A stretch of DNA of 64,000 nt from Utricularia gibba (taxonomy: Eukaryota > Streptophyta > Magnoliopsida > Lamiales > Lentibulariaceae). The position numbers and the translations under genes are program-made. The stretch lies in contig NEEC01000024.1 of the NCBI GenBank assembly GCA_002189035.1, positions 434,001 through 498,000 on the forward strand. Reading direction: 5' to 3'. Below, in pieces: positions 42,421-54,947 of the stretch; positions within the stretch are counted from its first letter, which is position 1; every line of letters begins with the position of its first letter. Under the pieces are notes generated by a model. That model made no database searches. It was not told where the DNA came from and saw only the letters and a list, made by a program, of their open reading frames with translations.

Positions 42421-44880
42421 TGTCTATAACTCGTTCTTCTTTTAGGTCATCAATAATGCACAGTAACTCGATGGGCTCCCACCCAACATATAATGGTGAG
42501 GCAAATCCTTCAAGGGGAAGGGACACTCAAGGCTTAGAGGAAAATATCATGCCTGTGGGTCAACATTGGAACCAACCCTAGAATGCACAAATAATGTAAG
42601 TACCATTGCATCAACTAGTATAACTCAAAAATGCATAATCTCTACAATGAATTTAGAAAAACTACTGGAGCGAGGACTCTTGATGATTCGATAGGTTAGA
42701 TGACCATCTCAAGGAGCTTGGGGAAGAAATATGGGATGAAAACCCTCCAAAGGGTTATGTTAGCTAAATATCTGTTTGCAAAAAAGTAATTTGGCAAATA
42801 TTCCTACTTTCATAAAATATTGGATATCTTTAGATGCTAACACTCATTTTTTTAGTATTTTTATGTTAAAATATTACGATATTTAATAGTAAAACTAGTT
42901 ATTTTAATTATAATTTTTTATTTTTTATTAATTTTAGTATTATTTGTATTTTTACCATAATCAACTTAGTCCATATCATTATTTTTAATATTTTTTTTAT
43001 GTGTTAACAATATTATGAAGAATCAAGTTAAGTTAATTTGAGTGCGCAAAGTTGATGGAGCAATACACAAAAAGAGGGGACATGATAAACTGATTTGGCT
43101 GCCCGTAGCTTTTAGGTTCAAGCTAGAAGAAATACGAATATTAAGAACAGAAATGTATTTTGGAAATAGATAAAAGCATAAGCGGGAGGGCGAAAATATT
43201 TTAAAAGTTAGAACGAGATTGGATCGTAGAAGAAGGATGAGGAAGGCAATTGAGGAGGAGATTTCAGCATGTAGCTCTTCCTGCAATGAACTTAGTTCTG
43301 TGCTATTGTTTTGAGCTAGGAACACTAGTTAACGGAGGATTCAAAACTGAATTTTAATTTCTTTATGCATTATGAACATTTTATGTTTATTGTTACTTTA
43401 AAAGTTGTGACTATGAATGTGCATTTAATTTCAATTTATGAAGTCATGATCTTACTTTGTACTATGCATGAGTAAATTTAGGGGATGTCTTAGGGCAAAT
43501 GAAGGTGGTTCGGACCCGAGTTTTAGTTTTGATCCTAATTTTTGCATAGTTTCTATTTGTTTTATCATGGCTCAATAGATCTAGTTCTATTTATTTAATA
43601 AATTGGTAGATTTACGAGTGAAGTGACTGGGAAATTAGAGAGTATTATAGATGAAAATATAGGAAATGACTCCGTAGACTGAAGTTATATCAAGTTGTGT
43701 AAATATAAAACAGTGGATTAAAATTTGGAGTTTGTTCACAACACCACCTGAGTTATCTTAAATCATCAAAACTCAAGTTTGTAGCATTTTCTGTATTTTT
43801 ATGTGATTTAAATTACCAATCTTGTATACTAAAGTTAGTTTAGTTTAGGATTAAGATCGAAAGTATTTTGTTATCCTATAAAAAAAAGTAGATTGAAAGC
43901 ATATGCTTTTTATAATCCACCTCAATTCTGCTATTTATTTTATGTCATGAAATATGTGTATTTGCATTGAAATTAAAATTTTATTTAATATGAAAATTGA
44001 TTTTTCAGAATTATTAAGGAATTATCATTTATAAATATATGTATTTGGGTGTATAAAATTTTGTATTTAATATGTTCACATAAGTTTAGAATAAAGCATT
44101 TTCAAAAATAATAATGATTTTAAAATATACAAAATGGGTCATTACTGTTCAATATTTTAATTTTTTTCTAGAAACTAAATTGTATGGTATCAAACTTATT
44201 TATGGTATTTTGTATTGTGAAACTACGATTTTGATCGATTGATTTAAGTATTTCTAGATGAGTTCCAGCCTATAAATCCATGATTCCGAACCAGTGCAAT
44301 GGACTCGAAATTATAGTTTTTTATTAGAAAAACATTAAAAAAACAAAATCCCAAAGCTTTAGTATGGACATATGTTATATAAAACATGCCTTTACTATGT
44401 GCACGCGCTATATAACCAATCCCTATATTTAGAGAATGGCTAATATAACCACGTCGGCATTCATGGCTAGTTTGCTCAAAGAAGAATGAACAATTAGGAA
44501 AAAAATCATTGATAATGTAAGAACTGTTGTTATAGTAGTATTCAAAAGAACATTTCTTTGGACAAAATTGTACAAAATTATTACTGTGTCACAAATATAT
44601 GTAAAAAAAATTGTACAAAATTGTACAAAATTATACAAAATTAACTTACTATGTAAAAAAAATTGTACAAAATTATTATTTAAAACAAATATATGCATCA
44701 TGTATTTCTCTTATTTTTAATGTGTCACAAATATATGTATTTTTTTTTCTCCCCATATATTTGAAATAGTTATAAAAAAACTATGAGGTTTTTATTGTTG
44801 AAAAATATTACTTAAAAAGATTTTTTTATAGTCGTTATTTTTGTTTAATGTCTACCTCTCAAAGTTCCCCACCACAAATT
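42421..44880. other. AT-rich region, possible diverged D-like LTR
   Basis: No confident gene is seen. 43380-44040 (CTATGCATGAGTAAATTTAG ... GAATTATCATTTATA) loosely follows the order of D1 (ATGAGTAGCTAGAACCC ... CCGTTTATCA) and may be a very old relative. 44570-44670 holds imperfect repeats of TTGTACAAAATTG. Confidence 0.35.
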
Positions 44881-44882
44881 CC

Positions 44883-45239
44883 TCAAGACAGAGTGCTTTG
44901 TAAGAAAGAAATATCATAAAAGCAAAGGTCAATCTTGTGACGTGATAGGGAAGGGGGAAAGCAAAGTTGATTGAAGTACCTTCCAATAACCGTACTGAAA
45001 TCACTTGTGAGCCTCCTCACCACAGATGGATGAATTCTGTAGAGTAGGTTAAAGATGTATGAATGATTCCTTGTCACCTTAGCTAACTTATAATAAACTG
45101 TCATGGGTTTTGTAAGAGAGGTGTAAAGTGCTAAAATAAAAAATAACCATGTGTAATAGACCTTGATTAAGAGAAGGAATATTTGGGAAAAGTATTCATT
45201 TTCTTTTTTGACTGTCATTGCCTCTTCTTTCGCTATTTT
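44883..45239 (-). pseudogene. Unrecognised minus-strand ORF fragment
   Basis: An open frame of about 119 codons outside K3, including YTSLTKPMTVYYKLAKVTRN and IGRYFNQLCFPPSLSRHKID. Composition is more protein-like than neighbouring ORFs, but I recognise no family. Its nominal ATG lies inside solo LTR K3, so any original start was separated by that insertion. It could be chance. Confidence 0.2.
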
Positions 45240-46430
45240 TGATAAGTGATTTTGTAACACTTATATTTGTGCTTTTGAGGGCTCACTTAGATGGGTTTTG
45301 CATTCTTTTTATCCTACTTTCCTTATATTTTTAAAAGAATTTTATATATTTCATACCACTTTGATCTTTTTGGAGGGAAAGTGTGTTTTGTGATTTTTCA
45401 GGAAGAATTTGAAATAATTTGGAGGTATTTCGAGTTGACCTTGATGGAGGTGAAGATTCGGTCTATCCAGACGAAGACTCGATCAAAGATTCTCGGTAAA
45501 GATAAGATTCGCATCTTATATTAGAGAATTTGGATCTTATCCTAGAAGATTTGTATAAAATCTTAAAAGATCCGGATTGAAGATTTGATGTGAGCCCATC
45601 AAGAAAGCCCGACAAGTCCCAACCATTATATAAAGATCCAAACGCGAATATCAAAGGAGTGAGTCATTGTGGACTATTAGAGAGTCAATTTAGGGCTTAC
45701 AGTCGAGTCTAGCATGTTTTGGATGTCTTCCCTGTTGTTTTTCATCAACTTTTGTTGTTTAGAGTCGAGCATGCTTGGTGAGCGCTTGCAGCTGAGGATC
45801 TACTATGAAGCCTTGTTTGCGCAAGTCATGCACACGTGACTGTCTTACTATGTTTTTCAGTATTTAATTTGAGGATTGATTCAGTTTTTCGCAGCGGTTT
45901 CTTTACCAACGTGATCTTTAGTACCGTATAGACCTAAGGGAGTGTGGGAGAATCAAAGCTTGGCCTCAAGCAACTAAGTAGAAGGGCTCAATCGAATATC
46001 GTTCGTAAGACACATTCTATCTAATCTGTCTGCGAGATGTGAGGTATAGAGGTTAGATTTGAGTGTGGGAAAAACATGGGTTATCACAAGAGGTGAAATG
46101 GCTCTGGTGACGTGGTTGATTGCATAATCCCACAAAACAAGGGATGGTGCTATAATGGTCACTGAGTAGCACTATTTTAGAATAACACCTCCAAAGCTTG
46201 CGCAAGCAAGTCAGTCTTCAAGGTTTGCACACACGCAAGGGCGAGTTTCAAGTAATGTGGATCTTAGATCCAAGGTTACTTTTCTTATTGTCTTCAAAAC
46301 TAAATCTTTCTTTTGTTTTCAGTCTTTTTAAGTCTTTGTTTTGAGAAGAAAATTCCAATAACAATTGCCTGTGGATACGATCTTATTTTATTACTTCGAT
46401 GGTTTCTTTGCAATTGCAAAATCACCATCA
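45240..46430 (+). mobile_element. K3 solo LTR (family K)
   Basis: Begins TGATAAGTGATTTTG and ends AAATCACCATCA. Perfect TSD ATTTT (45235-45239 and 46431-46435). TATATAAAG (about 45628) gives + orientation. No internal region. Confidence 0.9.
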
Positions 46431-47033
46431 ATTTTTTTTCCAAATAACACACTATTTACTTATTAACATAGTGTATACACATTTTTGTACTAATAATGTT
46501 GAAAATCTAGATGATACTAATACACCGTTAAATTTTTCATATAATTGCTTGGGTGCTTGTTCTGTTAATCCTATAGGTGCACATCCCTTGGGTTGAACTA
46601 TATAGTTTTATTCTTTTAATTCACCATTTAAAAATGATATATTTATATTGACTTGGTGCTTCCTAAGTTGTTAATAGACGCACTGCTATTAGTGCATGAA
46701 CATAGGAAAATCAAATCACAAGATCAAATATGACATTGAGCTTTTGTTAGAAGCTCTTCACAATCAATTTGGCTTTGCTTACAGTGTAAATGTACTATTT
46801 GGATATAATTTCTTCTTAAATATCTACTTACATCCAATTGATTTTGCTCCTTTTGGTAGAGCTATCATCTCCCATATTTTGATTCTTTTATAAAGAATCA
46901 ATCACAATTTTAATAGCCTCTTTGCACAAATTTGAGTACGGAGAAAAATCACTTCAATAAAGGTTTAAGGTTCTGTATGTACAAGATATACTTTGAAGAT
47001 GTCACAAATGATAGTTTCAATTCTTTGCCTTAA
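46431..47033. other. AT-rich, nothing identified
   Basis: Short ORFs at 46399-46596 and 46696-46893 have no recognisable domain. It may hold decayed retroelement sequence. Confidence 0.35.
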
Positions 47034-47605
47034 ACTTCTTCTCAGGTTTTCACCAGAAGAGTCTTGTAGAGAAGTAAGGTGGAAAGCACCAACTCACACC
47101 CTTTTGATTCAAGGGAGACAATGTTTTCTCTATGGTCATACTTCAGAATCAATAGATAGATAGTGACCTCTTATTTGGATTCATTGAGTCATTGACAACA
47201 CTCGAGCACACGTGCATATTCTCGTGCCTCCTTGCATGAGAGTGTAAGGGAGGGAAGATAATTCCGTACCCCTATAACTGAGTACTCGAGAAGATCAGAG
47301 AAGAGTGGCAACGTGACAAATGTAGCTGGCAAGAATCGAACCCCATGAGTATTCTCTTTATTTAAGGTTCATTGCTTAAGTTCACTTTTGTTGTTTGTTT
47401 ACAATTCCCTTACTCATGTTTCATCATTTATGTAGCTGACACTCTTTACTTTACAAACCCAATAAAAATCGTGACAGTTATATTTGGTGCAACTTCAACT
47501 TTCATTGGAAAAGCAACTCCCTGTATTTGACACCTATACTACGCATTTTTTTGTTTTATGAGTTTTAAAAATCTTTAAAATTTATTATGGAAATGACACA
47601 TATCA
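47034..47605 (+). repeat. Athila-3 first LTR (5' half missing)
   Basis: Contains TAAGGTGGAAAGCACCAACT, GTGTAAGGGAGGGAAGATAA and CCCCTATAACTGAGTACTCG, shared with 49.3-49.65 kb and the fragment at 25.1 kb. It ends ACACATATCA at 47605. Confidence 0.7.
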
Positions 47606-47611
47606 AATTTT

Positions 47612-47629
47612 TGGCACCGTTGCCGGAGA
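47612..47629 (+). other. Athila-3 primer-binding site
   Basis: TGGCACCGTTGCCGGAGA, 6 nt after the LTR end. One or two changes from the Athila-1 site. Confidence 0.75.
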
Positions 47630-47759
47630 GGTAAATTTTTTTCTTGTCTATGTTGGAGTGTGTGAGTTTTGTTTGTCATTTTTTTATTTTTCATTTTTTT
47701 TTCTTTTCTTCCTCTTTTTCTTTCTTTTCCTTGTTTTTTTTTTCTTGTTTCTTTGTCTA

Positions 47760-48018
47760 CTTGGTTTTTCTTTTTATGCAACTAGGTCAAAAGAGGGTTT
47801 GCCCAAGTCTAAGACCTTATCGAGAAGTTCTATATCCTTTAGATGAAGAGATCGAACGAACCTTTCTTTTCAAAGAGAGGGAGTCAAGTTCAACTACTGG
47901 GGATATCATAGGAGCCCATGGACCCATTGAAGTACTAGTAGTGCCTGAGAGTCAGGGAGAGCAGCCTCATGTAAAATTTCTAGTGGTACCTCTTGTTAAT
48001 CGTAGACCACCATTATAA
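47760..48018 (+). pseudogene. Athila-3 gag N-terminus
   Basis: Within the open frame 47644-48018, after a pyrimidine-rich leader, it reads QLGQKRVCPSLRPYREVLYP and LDEEIERTFLFKERE, the same 'LD.EIERTF' start as Athila-1 gag (LDPDIERTF). It stops at 48016-48018. The remaining gag and all of pol are deleted. The hydrophobic N-terminal stretch from 47644 is leader sequence rather than a signal peptide. Confidence 0.6.
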
Positions 48019-48623
48019 ACCATCAAGGAAGATGACATCCATGCTTAGGTATTCCTTACGCCTGATTCATGATTAGGGTGCTTAGACTTATTTTTCTACT
48101 AGGAAACCTTCTAGATTTTTCGTTATTCTTAATATCTTGCTTTTATAACATGCATTAGGGTTGAGACTTGCTTAGGATTGCTCTCACGTTTCTTTTGTAC
48201 ATTCGCAGCTCAGTGACACCTCACATTCAAAAAAAAATAAAGAGAGAGAGAGGATGCCAAAGGTAAGAATTGTCTGGCCAAACTGTGGATGACACGAACT
48301 TTACTTATGAACCACGAATAAGGTTTCGTAATCCAGACAGTTCTTCCCCAAAGTGGGGGTCCTTAGTCAAAAAAAAAAAAAAGAAGGAATAAGTCACGAT
48401 GGCTCAAACTTTCTGTAAATCTGAAAGTGATCCTGAACTGTCTCTTCCCTAATTGTGTTGTTTGAGTAGTATGCTTTAAATTGATTTGAAGAGTTTGGAA
48501 AGAAATAGAAGGTGATACATGCAGTTAGACAAGAGTAGGTTACCTTAGTCATGCATCATGCATTAGGTACTATCAGAGCAATGGGTTGTCTATCTGTTTT
48601 CATACTTGAGGACAAGCATGATT

Positions 48624-48639
48624 TAAGTGTGGGGGAATA
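48624..48639 (+). other. Polypurine tract before Athila-3 second LTR
   Basis: TAAGTGTGGGGGAATA immediately before LTR start TGTTAAGTTTC at 48640. The same AAGTGTGGGGG phrase occurs in Athila-1 at 41202. Confidence 0.7.
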
Positions 48640-49789
48640 TGTTAAGTTTCATTTTCTCAGTATTTCTTAGATTGTTTTTATGTTTAATTGTGATTAGAAA
48701 TGTTTAGTTAAGAGTCTATAATATGAGATTTAGGTTTTTATCTAGTTTAGGGTAATTATCCTAAATCTTGTATTTTATCTAATAATTTTGCTAGTTTTAA
48801 TTGAGTTTTTCTAGAGGCACACACGTGGCAGGAAGTGATAGAAAGAGGGCAGGAGATGGTGACAAAATGGATCTTCCTGAGCTGACACTCCCTTGATTTC
48901 CGGAAGTCTGCAGACGCCCAATCATGAGCCTTGATGTGCGGAACATGGGAGTCTCTGACAGGTGAAATCATTAGTGGACTAGTGTCAGAGTAGAACTTTC
49001 GTGCAAGCCACCCCAATTCACAGCAGAACCAACGGGACACGAAAGCTTAGACTCTTATTGAAGTTCAGTTTTGTTCAGACGTTGGACAAGTAGTAGTTAG
49101 TTTAGTCTAGACTTTTGTTTCTCTCTCTAGAGCCTTGTCTTCGTTTCCTTTTGTTTGTATGGCCGTTCGCGGCTAGAAACTCCCGTTTCTGGTTTGGGAC
49201 ACCCCCAGATCTATGTTTCGTAGCTTATCTTCATCTCTTCTTTGAATCCAAAAGGGTTCTGTATGTCTTCATGCAAGTATGTTACAGTCTTTCTATAATA
49301 GCCCCCTTATTCAAGATTCATGGTTAACTAATCACTACCCGCGAGTTTTGGAGAGGAGCAAGGTGGAGAGCAGCAACTCATGCCCATTTGGTAGGAGGAA
49401 GACAATGTTTTGTCTGTGGCCGTACCTCAGGATCAATGGACAGGTAATGACCTCGTATCTGGACTCATTGGGTCATTGGCAACACTCGGGCACACGCACG
49501 CAATTCGGCCGTGAGGGTACGTTGGCAGGACCTCTTATTCTCATGTTCGTTAAAGGAGGAACAACATCAGGCTATTGCCGTGCCTTCTTGCAAGAGAGTG
49601 TAAGGGAGGGTAGTCAATTCTTTACTCCTATAACCGATTACTCAAGAAGATCAGAGAAGAATGAGGACGCGACGTACATAGCTAGGCAGGATTCCAAACC
49701 CAAGAACATTCACTTTATTTAAGGTTTATCACTTACGTTTATTTCAGTTGTGAGTTCAAAACCCCTCTTATTCCCTTACTCAAGCTTCA
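48640..49789 (+). repeat. Athila-3 second LTR
   Basis: Begins TGTTAAGTTTCATTTTCTCAG, like the Athila-1 LTR (TGTTAAGTGTCATTTTCTAG). It includes GCGAGTTTTGGAGAGGAGCA and TACTCCTATAACCGATTACT. The last part of the LTR and the PBS are missing before the leader at 49790. Confidence 0.7.
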
Positions 49790-49979
49790 TCATTTTCTTT
49801 TCTTTTCTTTGTCTTTTTCTTTTTCTTCCTCTTTTTCTTTCTTTTCCTTGTTGTTTTTGCTTGGTTTTTCTTTTTTTATGCAGCTAGGTCCACCAAGGGT
49901 TCGTCCAAACCTGAGATCTTACCATACCCTTTGCACCAAGAGGTGGAACGAACCTTTCTTTCTAAAAAGACATCTTGTT

Positions 49980-51328
49980 CTATCTCTTATCCAGTCGTCC
50001 CTATTCCCACCGACCCAATATTTGAGCCTTCTTTTGAACCACCGATTCCCAAGAAAAAGAAAAGGGTTAAGGTTTGTGCCCACAAGCCTTCCAAAAAAGA
50101 AAAAGGTATTCGGCTCCTTTTTTCGTCTAGTGGTCATCTTCTTTTATTTTAACTATTTCCTTATTTTGGCTTACAGTCGACAATATGGCAAGAAGAAGCG
50201 GACTGGAGGCATCCATTGCTGCACGTTTTTCTGTAGAGATGCACCGGGTTTAAGGGCCAGCACCGGATACAACCCCTTCTCCATTGGTTAGTTTTTCACT
50301 TGTATTGTTGTTGATTTTCCTATTCTAACCCTTTCCACGAATCCCCCTTTTTTGGGCCAACTCTACGAGGGTTCAATCCAACAATATTAACTATCTCTCG
50401 GAAGGGGATAGGGGGATTCGGATTTTTGATGGTTGGGAGAAGGTTTTGCTTTCATCGGAAATTCTCAAAGGCCCGATTCATGGAGTGCCTTTTACTTCAA
50501 CCACTCCTTCCACATCAAGGCCTTGAATAGGTGCGGTAGAGGGTGCCCCGCACGCGGCCATCCCGATTCCTGAGGAACTAGGTCCGGTCCTTGTCGAGGT
50601 CACCCCAAATTTCTCTAGTGTACCACCAAACAGAGTAGTTAACGGGATTTGGGAGGTATGGTCCCTTTCGTTCTAGTACTGAACATATTTAGTGTCTGAG
50701 CTAGTTTATGTTCAACTTTTAGGGTTTCGTCCTTGGCTGGAGTTTGCTCAAAGAAGTTGGCTCTCTTTCTGAGAGGGTCTCCAAGCTCCAAGCTCTAGTC
50801 GCAGTGCAAGATGCTAAGATCAATCTTATGGTGGATGAGCAACGTTCCCTGAGGGTAACTTTGGGTAGGCGAACTTGGCATGAGGCCGATCTGGAGAAGG
50901 TAGTGGAGGAGATGGGAAAAGCCATCGATGATGCCACTTCTGAGAAGGAGGCCTTTAAGGTCAAATTTTGGGAGGCCAACTCAAAGCTATCGCACGCGAG
51001 GGATTGCATTTCTGCCCTAGAGGCTAAACTGTGTGATTAGGAAGCTTCTCGTCAAAGGATCTTGGATGATTTCATTAGCTCCTCTTGCTTCTCGGAGCTT
51101 TCCGATATTTATGCTGGTGACCTTATCGGCATACTTCTATACCGACAGATGCGTCAGATCTCCCGTGAGTTCGGGCTTTCCATAACAGATCCTTGTTTTG
51201 CCGATATCAACTCCTTGAAGAAGGATGAGAATATGTGGGAGGTCATCTTGGATGTGTTTGACACTCTGAAGTTCGGATTTGGAAGGGACATATTGGTCCC
51301 TCAACCAATCCCCTCCCTTGAACTTTAA
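49980..51328 (+). pseudogene. Tat-3 antisense gene (aORF), N-terminus missing
   Basis: Enters at about 49980 after Athila gag-start text. PKKKKRVKV at 50048-50074 matches the Tat-2 copy. The intron 50106-50176 (G/GTATTC...CTTACAG) joins KKEK-VDNMARRSGLEA, aligning with the spliced Tat-2 copy. The intron 50656-50722 (GAG/GTATGG...TTTTAG) joins NGIWE-GFVLGWSLLKEVGS, parallel to GIWQ-ALTLGWETVREIGS in Tat-2. A coiled coil follows at 50744-51036 (EKVVEEMGKAIDDATSEKEA), then a stop (51038-51040) and the conserved block LDDFISSSCFSELSDIYAGD (about 51061). The frame ends at 51328. Stops at 50250-50252 and 51038-51040 break it. Function unknown. Confidence 0.7.
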
Positions 51329-51977
51329 TTTTCTTCTTCTAGAACTAATGCTTTTATCCCTGGTTTGGGTTTTGTGCACATTTAAGGCCCCGATTTGGGG
51401 TTTGCTTAGTCTAGTATTATCCTGATTTGGGACTTGGTTTTATTTGTTTTGCTACTCCAGTCGTTCAAATGGGCTTTTCGCTATTTGTCTTAGCCTTTTG
51501 TTACGTGAGCTGAACCGCTTCTAGAAAAGTGGATCGGAACCCCTCATGAATCGAACAGCTTCCTCAATCCGAATGCGCCCTCTTGTGGCTGAAGCCCTAT
51601 GTTTTAAAAACATAGCTGGATTTGGCAGTAAAGCCTCTTTGGGTGCTCTTGCCGTCTCAAGATTTGGCAAGAAGATTTATACCTAAGGGCTTTTTCGGGG
51701 CTTATGCGAGCGGTTACAGAAACCGGGGCCCGAATTGTACTAGGGCTTACCCTTATCACTGGTGCCTGGGTTTGGGGGATCAAATACTTCAGGTGAAGCC
51801 CTGGGATGATTTGCTATGCCAATTGGGGGGTATAGACTTAGAAGGTTTGCGAGGGCTTGCATGACTTGGCCAGGGCTTTGCTGCTTTAGTATTCCATCTC
51901 CTTTATGGAGGAATTGCTCGAATGTCTGAAGATAGAAGATACCAAAATTGATAGAGTAAGAATTAGTGACGAAGTAT
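51329..51977. other. Tat-3 spacer between aORF and pol
   Basis: About 650 bp between two convergent reading frames, conserved with 35.4-35.56 kb and inverted at 1-520 (GCTGAACCGCTTCTAGAAAA, CCTCTTGTGGCTGAAGCCC, GGAGGAATTGCTCGAATGTC). Both transcripts would end here or overlap here. Confidence 0.55.
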
Positions 51978-52433
51978 TTATACATAGAATTTCCTCAAAT
52001 GAGTTGCACTCAATGATCTTCGGAATTCTACACCATCTAGTTGTTCCAAATGATAAGCTCCTTTTCCGATCACCCTAGAAATCTAATAAGGGCCTTCCCA
52101 ATAGCGTTCTAGCTTCCTGACATGTCTTTGTGGTTGGACGCTATGGAGCACCAAATCTCCTTTCGAGAACTCCCTTGGGAATACTTCTTTGTTGTAACTT
52201 TTCTCAATTCTTCTTTGGTAAGCCCCTAGTCGGCTACAAATACTTTGTCGTTTTTCCTCCAACCACTCCAACTCCAATTTTCGCAGATTCGCAATTTCCT
52301 CTTCATTGTAGTGTTCCACCCTGTAGCTTTTCAGCGTTAACTCGGTTGGGCATACGGCTTCTGATCCGTAAACCAATAAGAAAGGAGATTCCTCTGTGTA
52401 GTTCGAGGCGTGGTACAGTATGACCATAGCACC
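51978..52433 (-). pseudogene. Tat-3 pol C-terminus (integrase end)
   Basis: Minus frame: ESPFLLVYGSEAVCPTELTL, KSYRVEHYNEEE, FSKGDLVLHSVQ, RKLERYWEGPY, stop (about 52083), ISRVIGKGAYHLEQLDGVEF, SATHLRKFYV, stop at 51978-51980. This is the natural pol C-terminus of the lineage with one internal stop. It is cut on the right by solo LTR D3 at 52434. Confidence 0.8.
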
Positions 52434-52507
52434 TGATAAACGGAAATTTCCTATTATCGTTGCAATAAAAATAGAATTACGTTATAAAATAAATTTGTAA
52501 TCCCTAA

Positions 52508-54449
52508 TGTTGGATTTCTCGTAGACATCGCATGTCAAAAAAGCAGCGAAATTTAAAATTTTTTTTTAGAAACCTCTGACGTAGATCTTGGAATACGGTA
52601 TATATCAGATAAAGGGATGCTGAAAATAACTTTCAGAGGACTATGTTGTTCACCAACCGCCAATAGTAGATGGCCTCTATGATATCCACACATGAAGCAC
52701 TCCATCGATAACCTTCTCAAGGTTGTAGAATATTGGTCGATCTCCTAAGGTGCTAGTAGAGAAAATCGCCCCCTTGCGGATCAATGTCAGAGAGGACGAA
52801 GATGTTATAAGATCTGTAGATCTAAATCTTTTTAATAGATATTTGGTAACATATCAAATGAAATCTTTGTAAAGATCTTATCTTGTGGAGATATGTATAT
52901 GTTCCAAATCTTATCTATATAAGATCTTTTATTTTAAGTTTAATCAATATTACTCTCAAAATAACTCTCTATTTATTTTAACCACTTTACCAATTACATC
53001 TCATGTAACTATGTCATTTTATTTTATATCGATAACTGCCTCCACTATTTTGTGTGACCTTATAGGCTTCTTCAATGAAGGCCTTAATAATGGATTTATT
53101 AATGAACTCTTAATTAATCAAATCCATCATTATCGATCATGAGTGATGTCTAGCAACATATCATGATCCCCAAGATTAAAGAATAATTAGGTGAACTGGT
53201 TAAGCCTTTCCATGACCAGTTACCATGCAATGAACAGCTTTTATCATGCTTATATTACATCTCGAACTTATAATTGCATTCAAGCACTAACACTCAATGA
53301 CCTTGATAAACGGGAATTTTCTAATATCGTTGCAAATAAAAATAGAAAATCCGTATCAAATAAATTTATAATCCCTAATCTACACAAAATACAAATTTTG
53401 AAAACTTGTATAGTGGATATCAGGGTCGATCACGAAGAGCTTGTGCGTGCTAAGTGTTTTAGTACATGCATAATTTCGGATAACAGTAGGTCTTAGTCTA
53501 AGCTCGGACTAACAGTGGTAAACAAGGTAGGTAAGCAATATCAGGTTTCTATGCTAAGGTAACAGGTACTGGTTTTGACTCAGACTAATACGAGGACGCC
53601 TTAAGGATCTGCGGGTGGTGCCATACTAAGGTTCCTAACTTAATTTGCTATCTTCCTACACTCACAACTTCGAATAACCTAGGTCTACCTAGGTCATTCA
53701 TCATATTTTTTGGCTTAAGCTAGTCCCTAATATCATAGCCAACATTGCAATTAGGTCTAACCACATGCAAGGTATATAGAACTAGGTCTACCCGGTTCTA
53801 CTGGTTCTACCCTGGACTAACATTGACTGCTCCTGTCTTGGTTTGTTGGTCTACCTCTAAACCAAGCTTCTAAGTTGTGAAACTACTTGTTTCCCTCCTT
53901 AGGTCTACCCATGGTTTGTTAGAAACAAGAGTTAAGGAATACACATAAATTTCATCATTAAACCTAAGCACACACCACACCCCTTCACCTTAAGGCATCC
54001 CTAAGACTCTAGCCACTCATGCTTTGGAAATAAAACACGATTTCATTCACATAAGCTGGCCAAAATGGCAGAAACATTGTAACAAGTCAAATATAGAAAC
54101 TTGAAATGTTCATAAAAACGGAATGCAAATAGATAATGTTTTTCTGCCCGCTAGTAATCTCATTACATCAATTGTGATAACCATTGCCTAAACATTTTAG
54201 GGAACTCAATGTGTGCCAGCCTATCCATATTTGTGATATCCTCATTTCACAAACACTCTAGTTAGAAAGTTTTTAACTTGAATAAAAATGCTTGAAGAAT
54301 CTCACATTATGATCTCATAATAATTTCTATAGCACATAGATCAAGTAGAGGATTTTATCAATGTTGTAAACTTGATCACAATTCAAAGTGTACATCAAAA
54401 GATAAGATTTGCCAATGAGTTGATTGCCTCTAGAACACATACACCAACA
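52508..54449 (-). mobile_element. F1: copia-type solo LTR (inverted), containing D4
   Basis: Reverse complement of the copia-J LTR. LTR start TGTTGGTGTATGTG (54449 on minus) and LTR end AAATCCAACA (52508), with TGTTGG/CCAACA inverted termini. The flanks CCTAA (52503-52507) and CTTAA (54450-54454) are a TSD with one mismatch. It shows that the full LTR ends about 390 bp beyond the point where the window cuts the copia-J 3' LTR. Confidence 0.85.
53304..54162 (-). mobile_element. D4: truncated family-D LTR inside F1
   Basis: Begins TGATAAACGGGAATTTTC at 53304 and follows D2/D3 (GGTCTACC motifs, CCATGGTTTG) to about 54162, where F1 resumes at TAGTAATCTCATTAC. About 370 bp of F1 and the D 5' part are missing at this junction, so a deletion followed or accompanied the insertion. 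Confidence 0.75.
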
Positions 54450-54947
54450 CTTAATCCTCACAAAATACAAATTAAGCACAAAATGCACATTGAAATTCGG
54501 GGTCGGTCACATGAAGCTTGTGCTTGTTAAGTGTCTCAGTAGATGCAGGATTCGAAATAATAGTAGTTCTTAGTCTAAGCTCAAACTAACAATAATAAGT
54601 AAGTTCAGTAAACAAGATTAAGTCTCAACGCTGAAAGTAACAAATACTGGTTCTAAGATGATGTGGTGCTAAGATGCCTAATTTAATTTACCATGTTTCT
54701 ATACTCAAAACTCTATACAACCTAAGTCTACCCAGGTCATTCATCATATTTTCGACTAAGCTACTCCCTAATATCATTACCAACATTGCAATTAGGTCTC
54801 CTCGCATGCAAAGTGCATAGAACTAGGTCTACTGGGTTCTACTGGTTCTACCCTGGACTAATACCTATTGCTCCCGTCTTGATTTGTTGATCTACCTCTA
54901 AATCAAGCATCTAAGTTGTGAAGCCACTTATTCCCCTCCTTTGGTCT

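Larger units (their letters stand above)
47034..49975 (+). mobile_element. Athila-3: deleted and recombined Athila derivative
   Basis: Order on +: LTR lacking its 5' half (47034-47605), PBS, gag start (47644-48018), 3' non-coding region, PPT (48624-48639), a second LTR from 48640, and then a second leader/gag start at 49790-49975. RT, RNase H and integrase are absent. The LTR-internal-LTR-internal order suggests unequal recombination between two copies. It abuts the Tat-3 antisense gene at about 49980. Confidence 0.7.

Noticed and set aside
47644-47780. Hydrophobic N-terminus as a signal peptide or membrane protein
   Set aside because: It is translated pyrimidine-rich leader after the Athila PBS; the same leader at 49.8 kb gives similar Ser/Phe runs.
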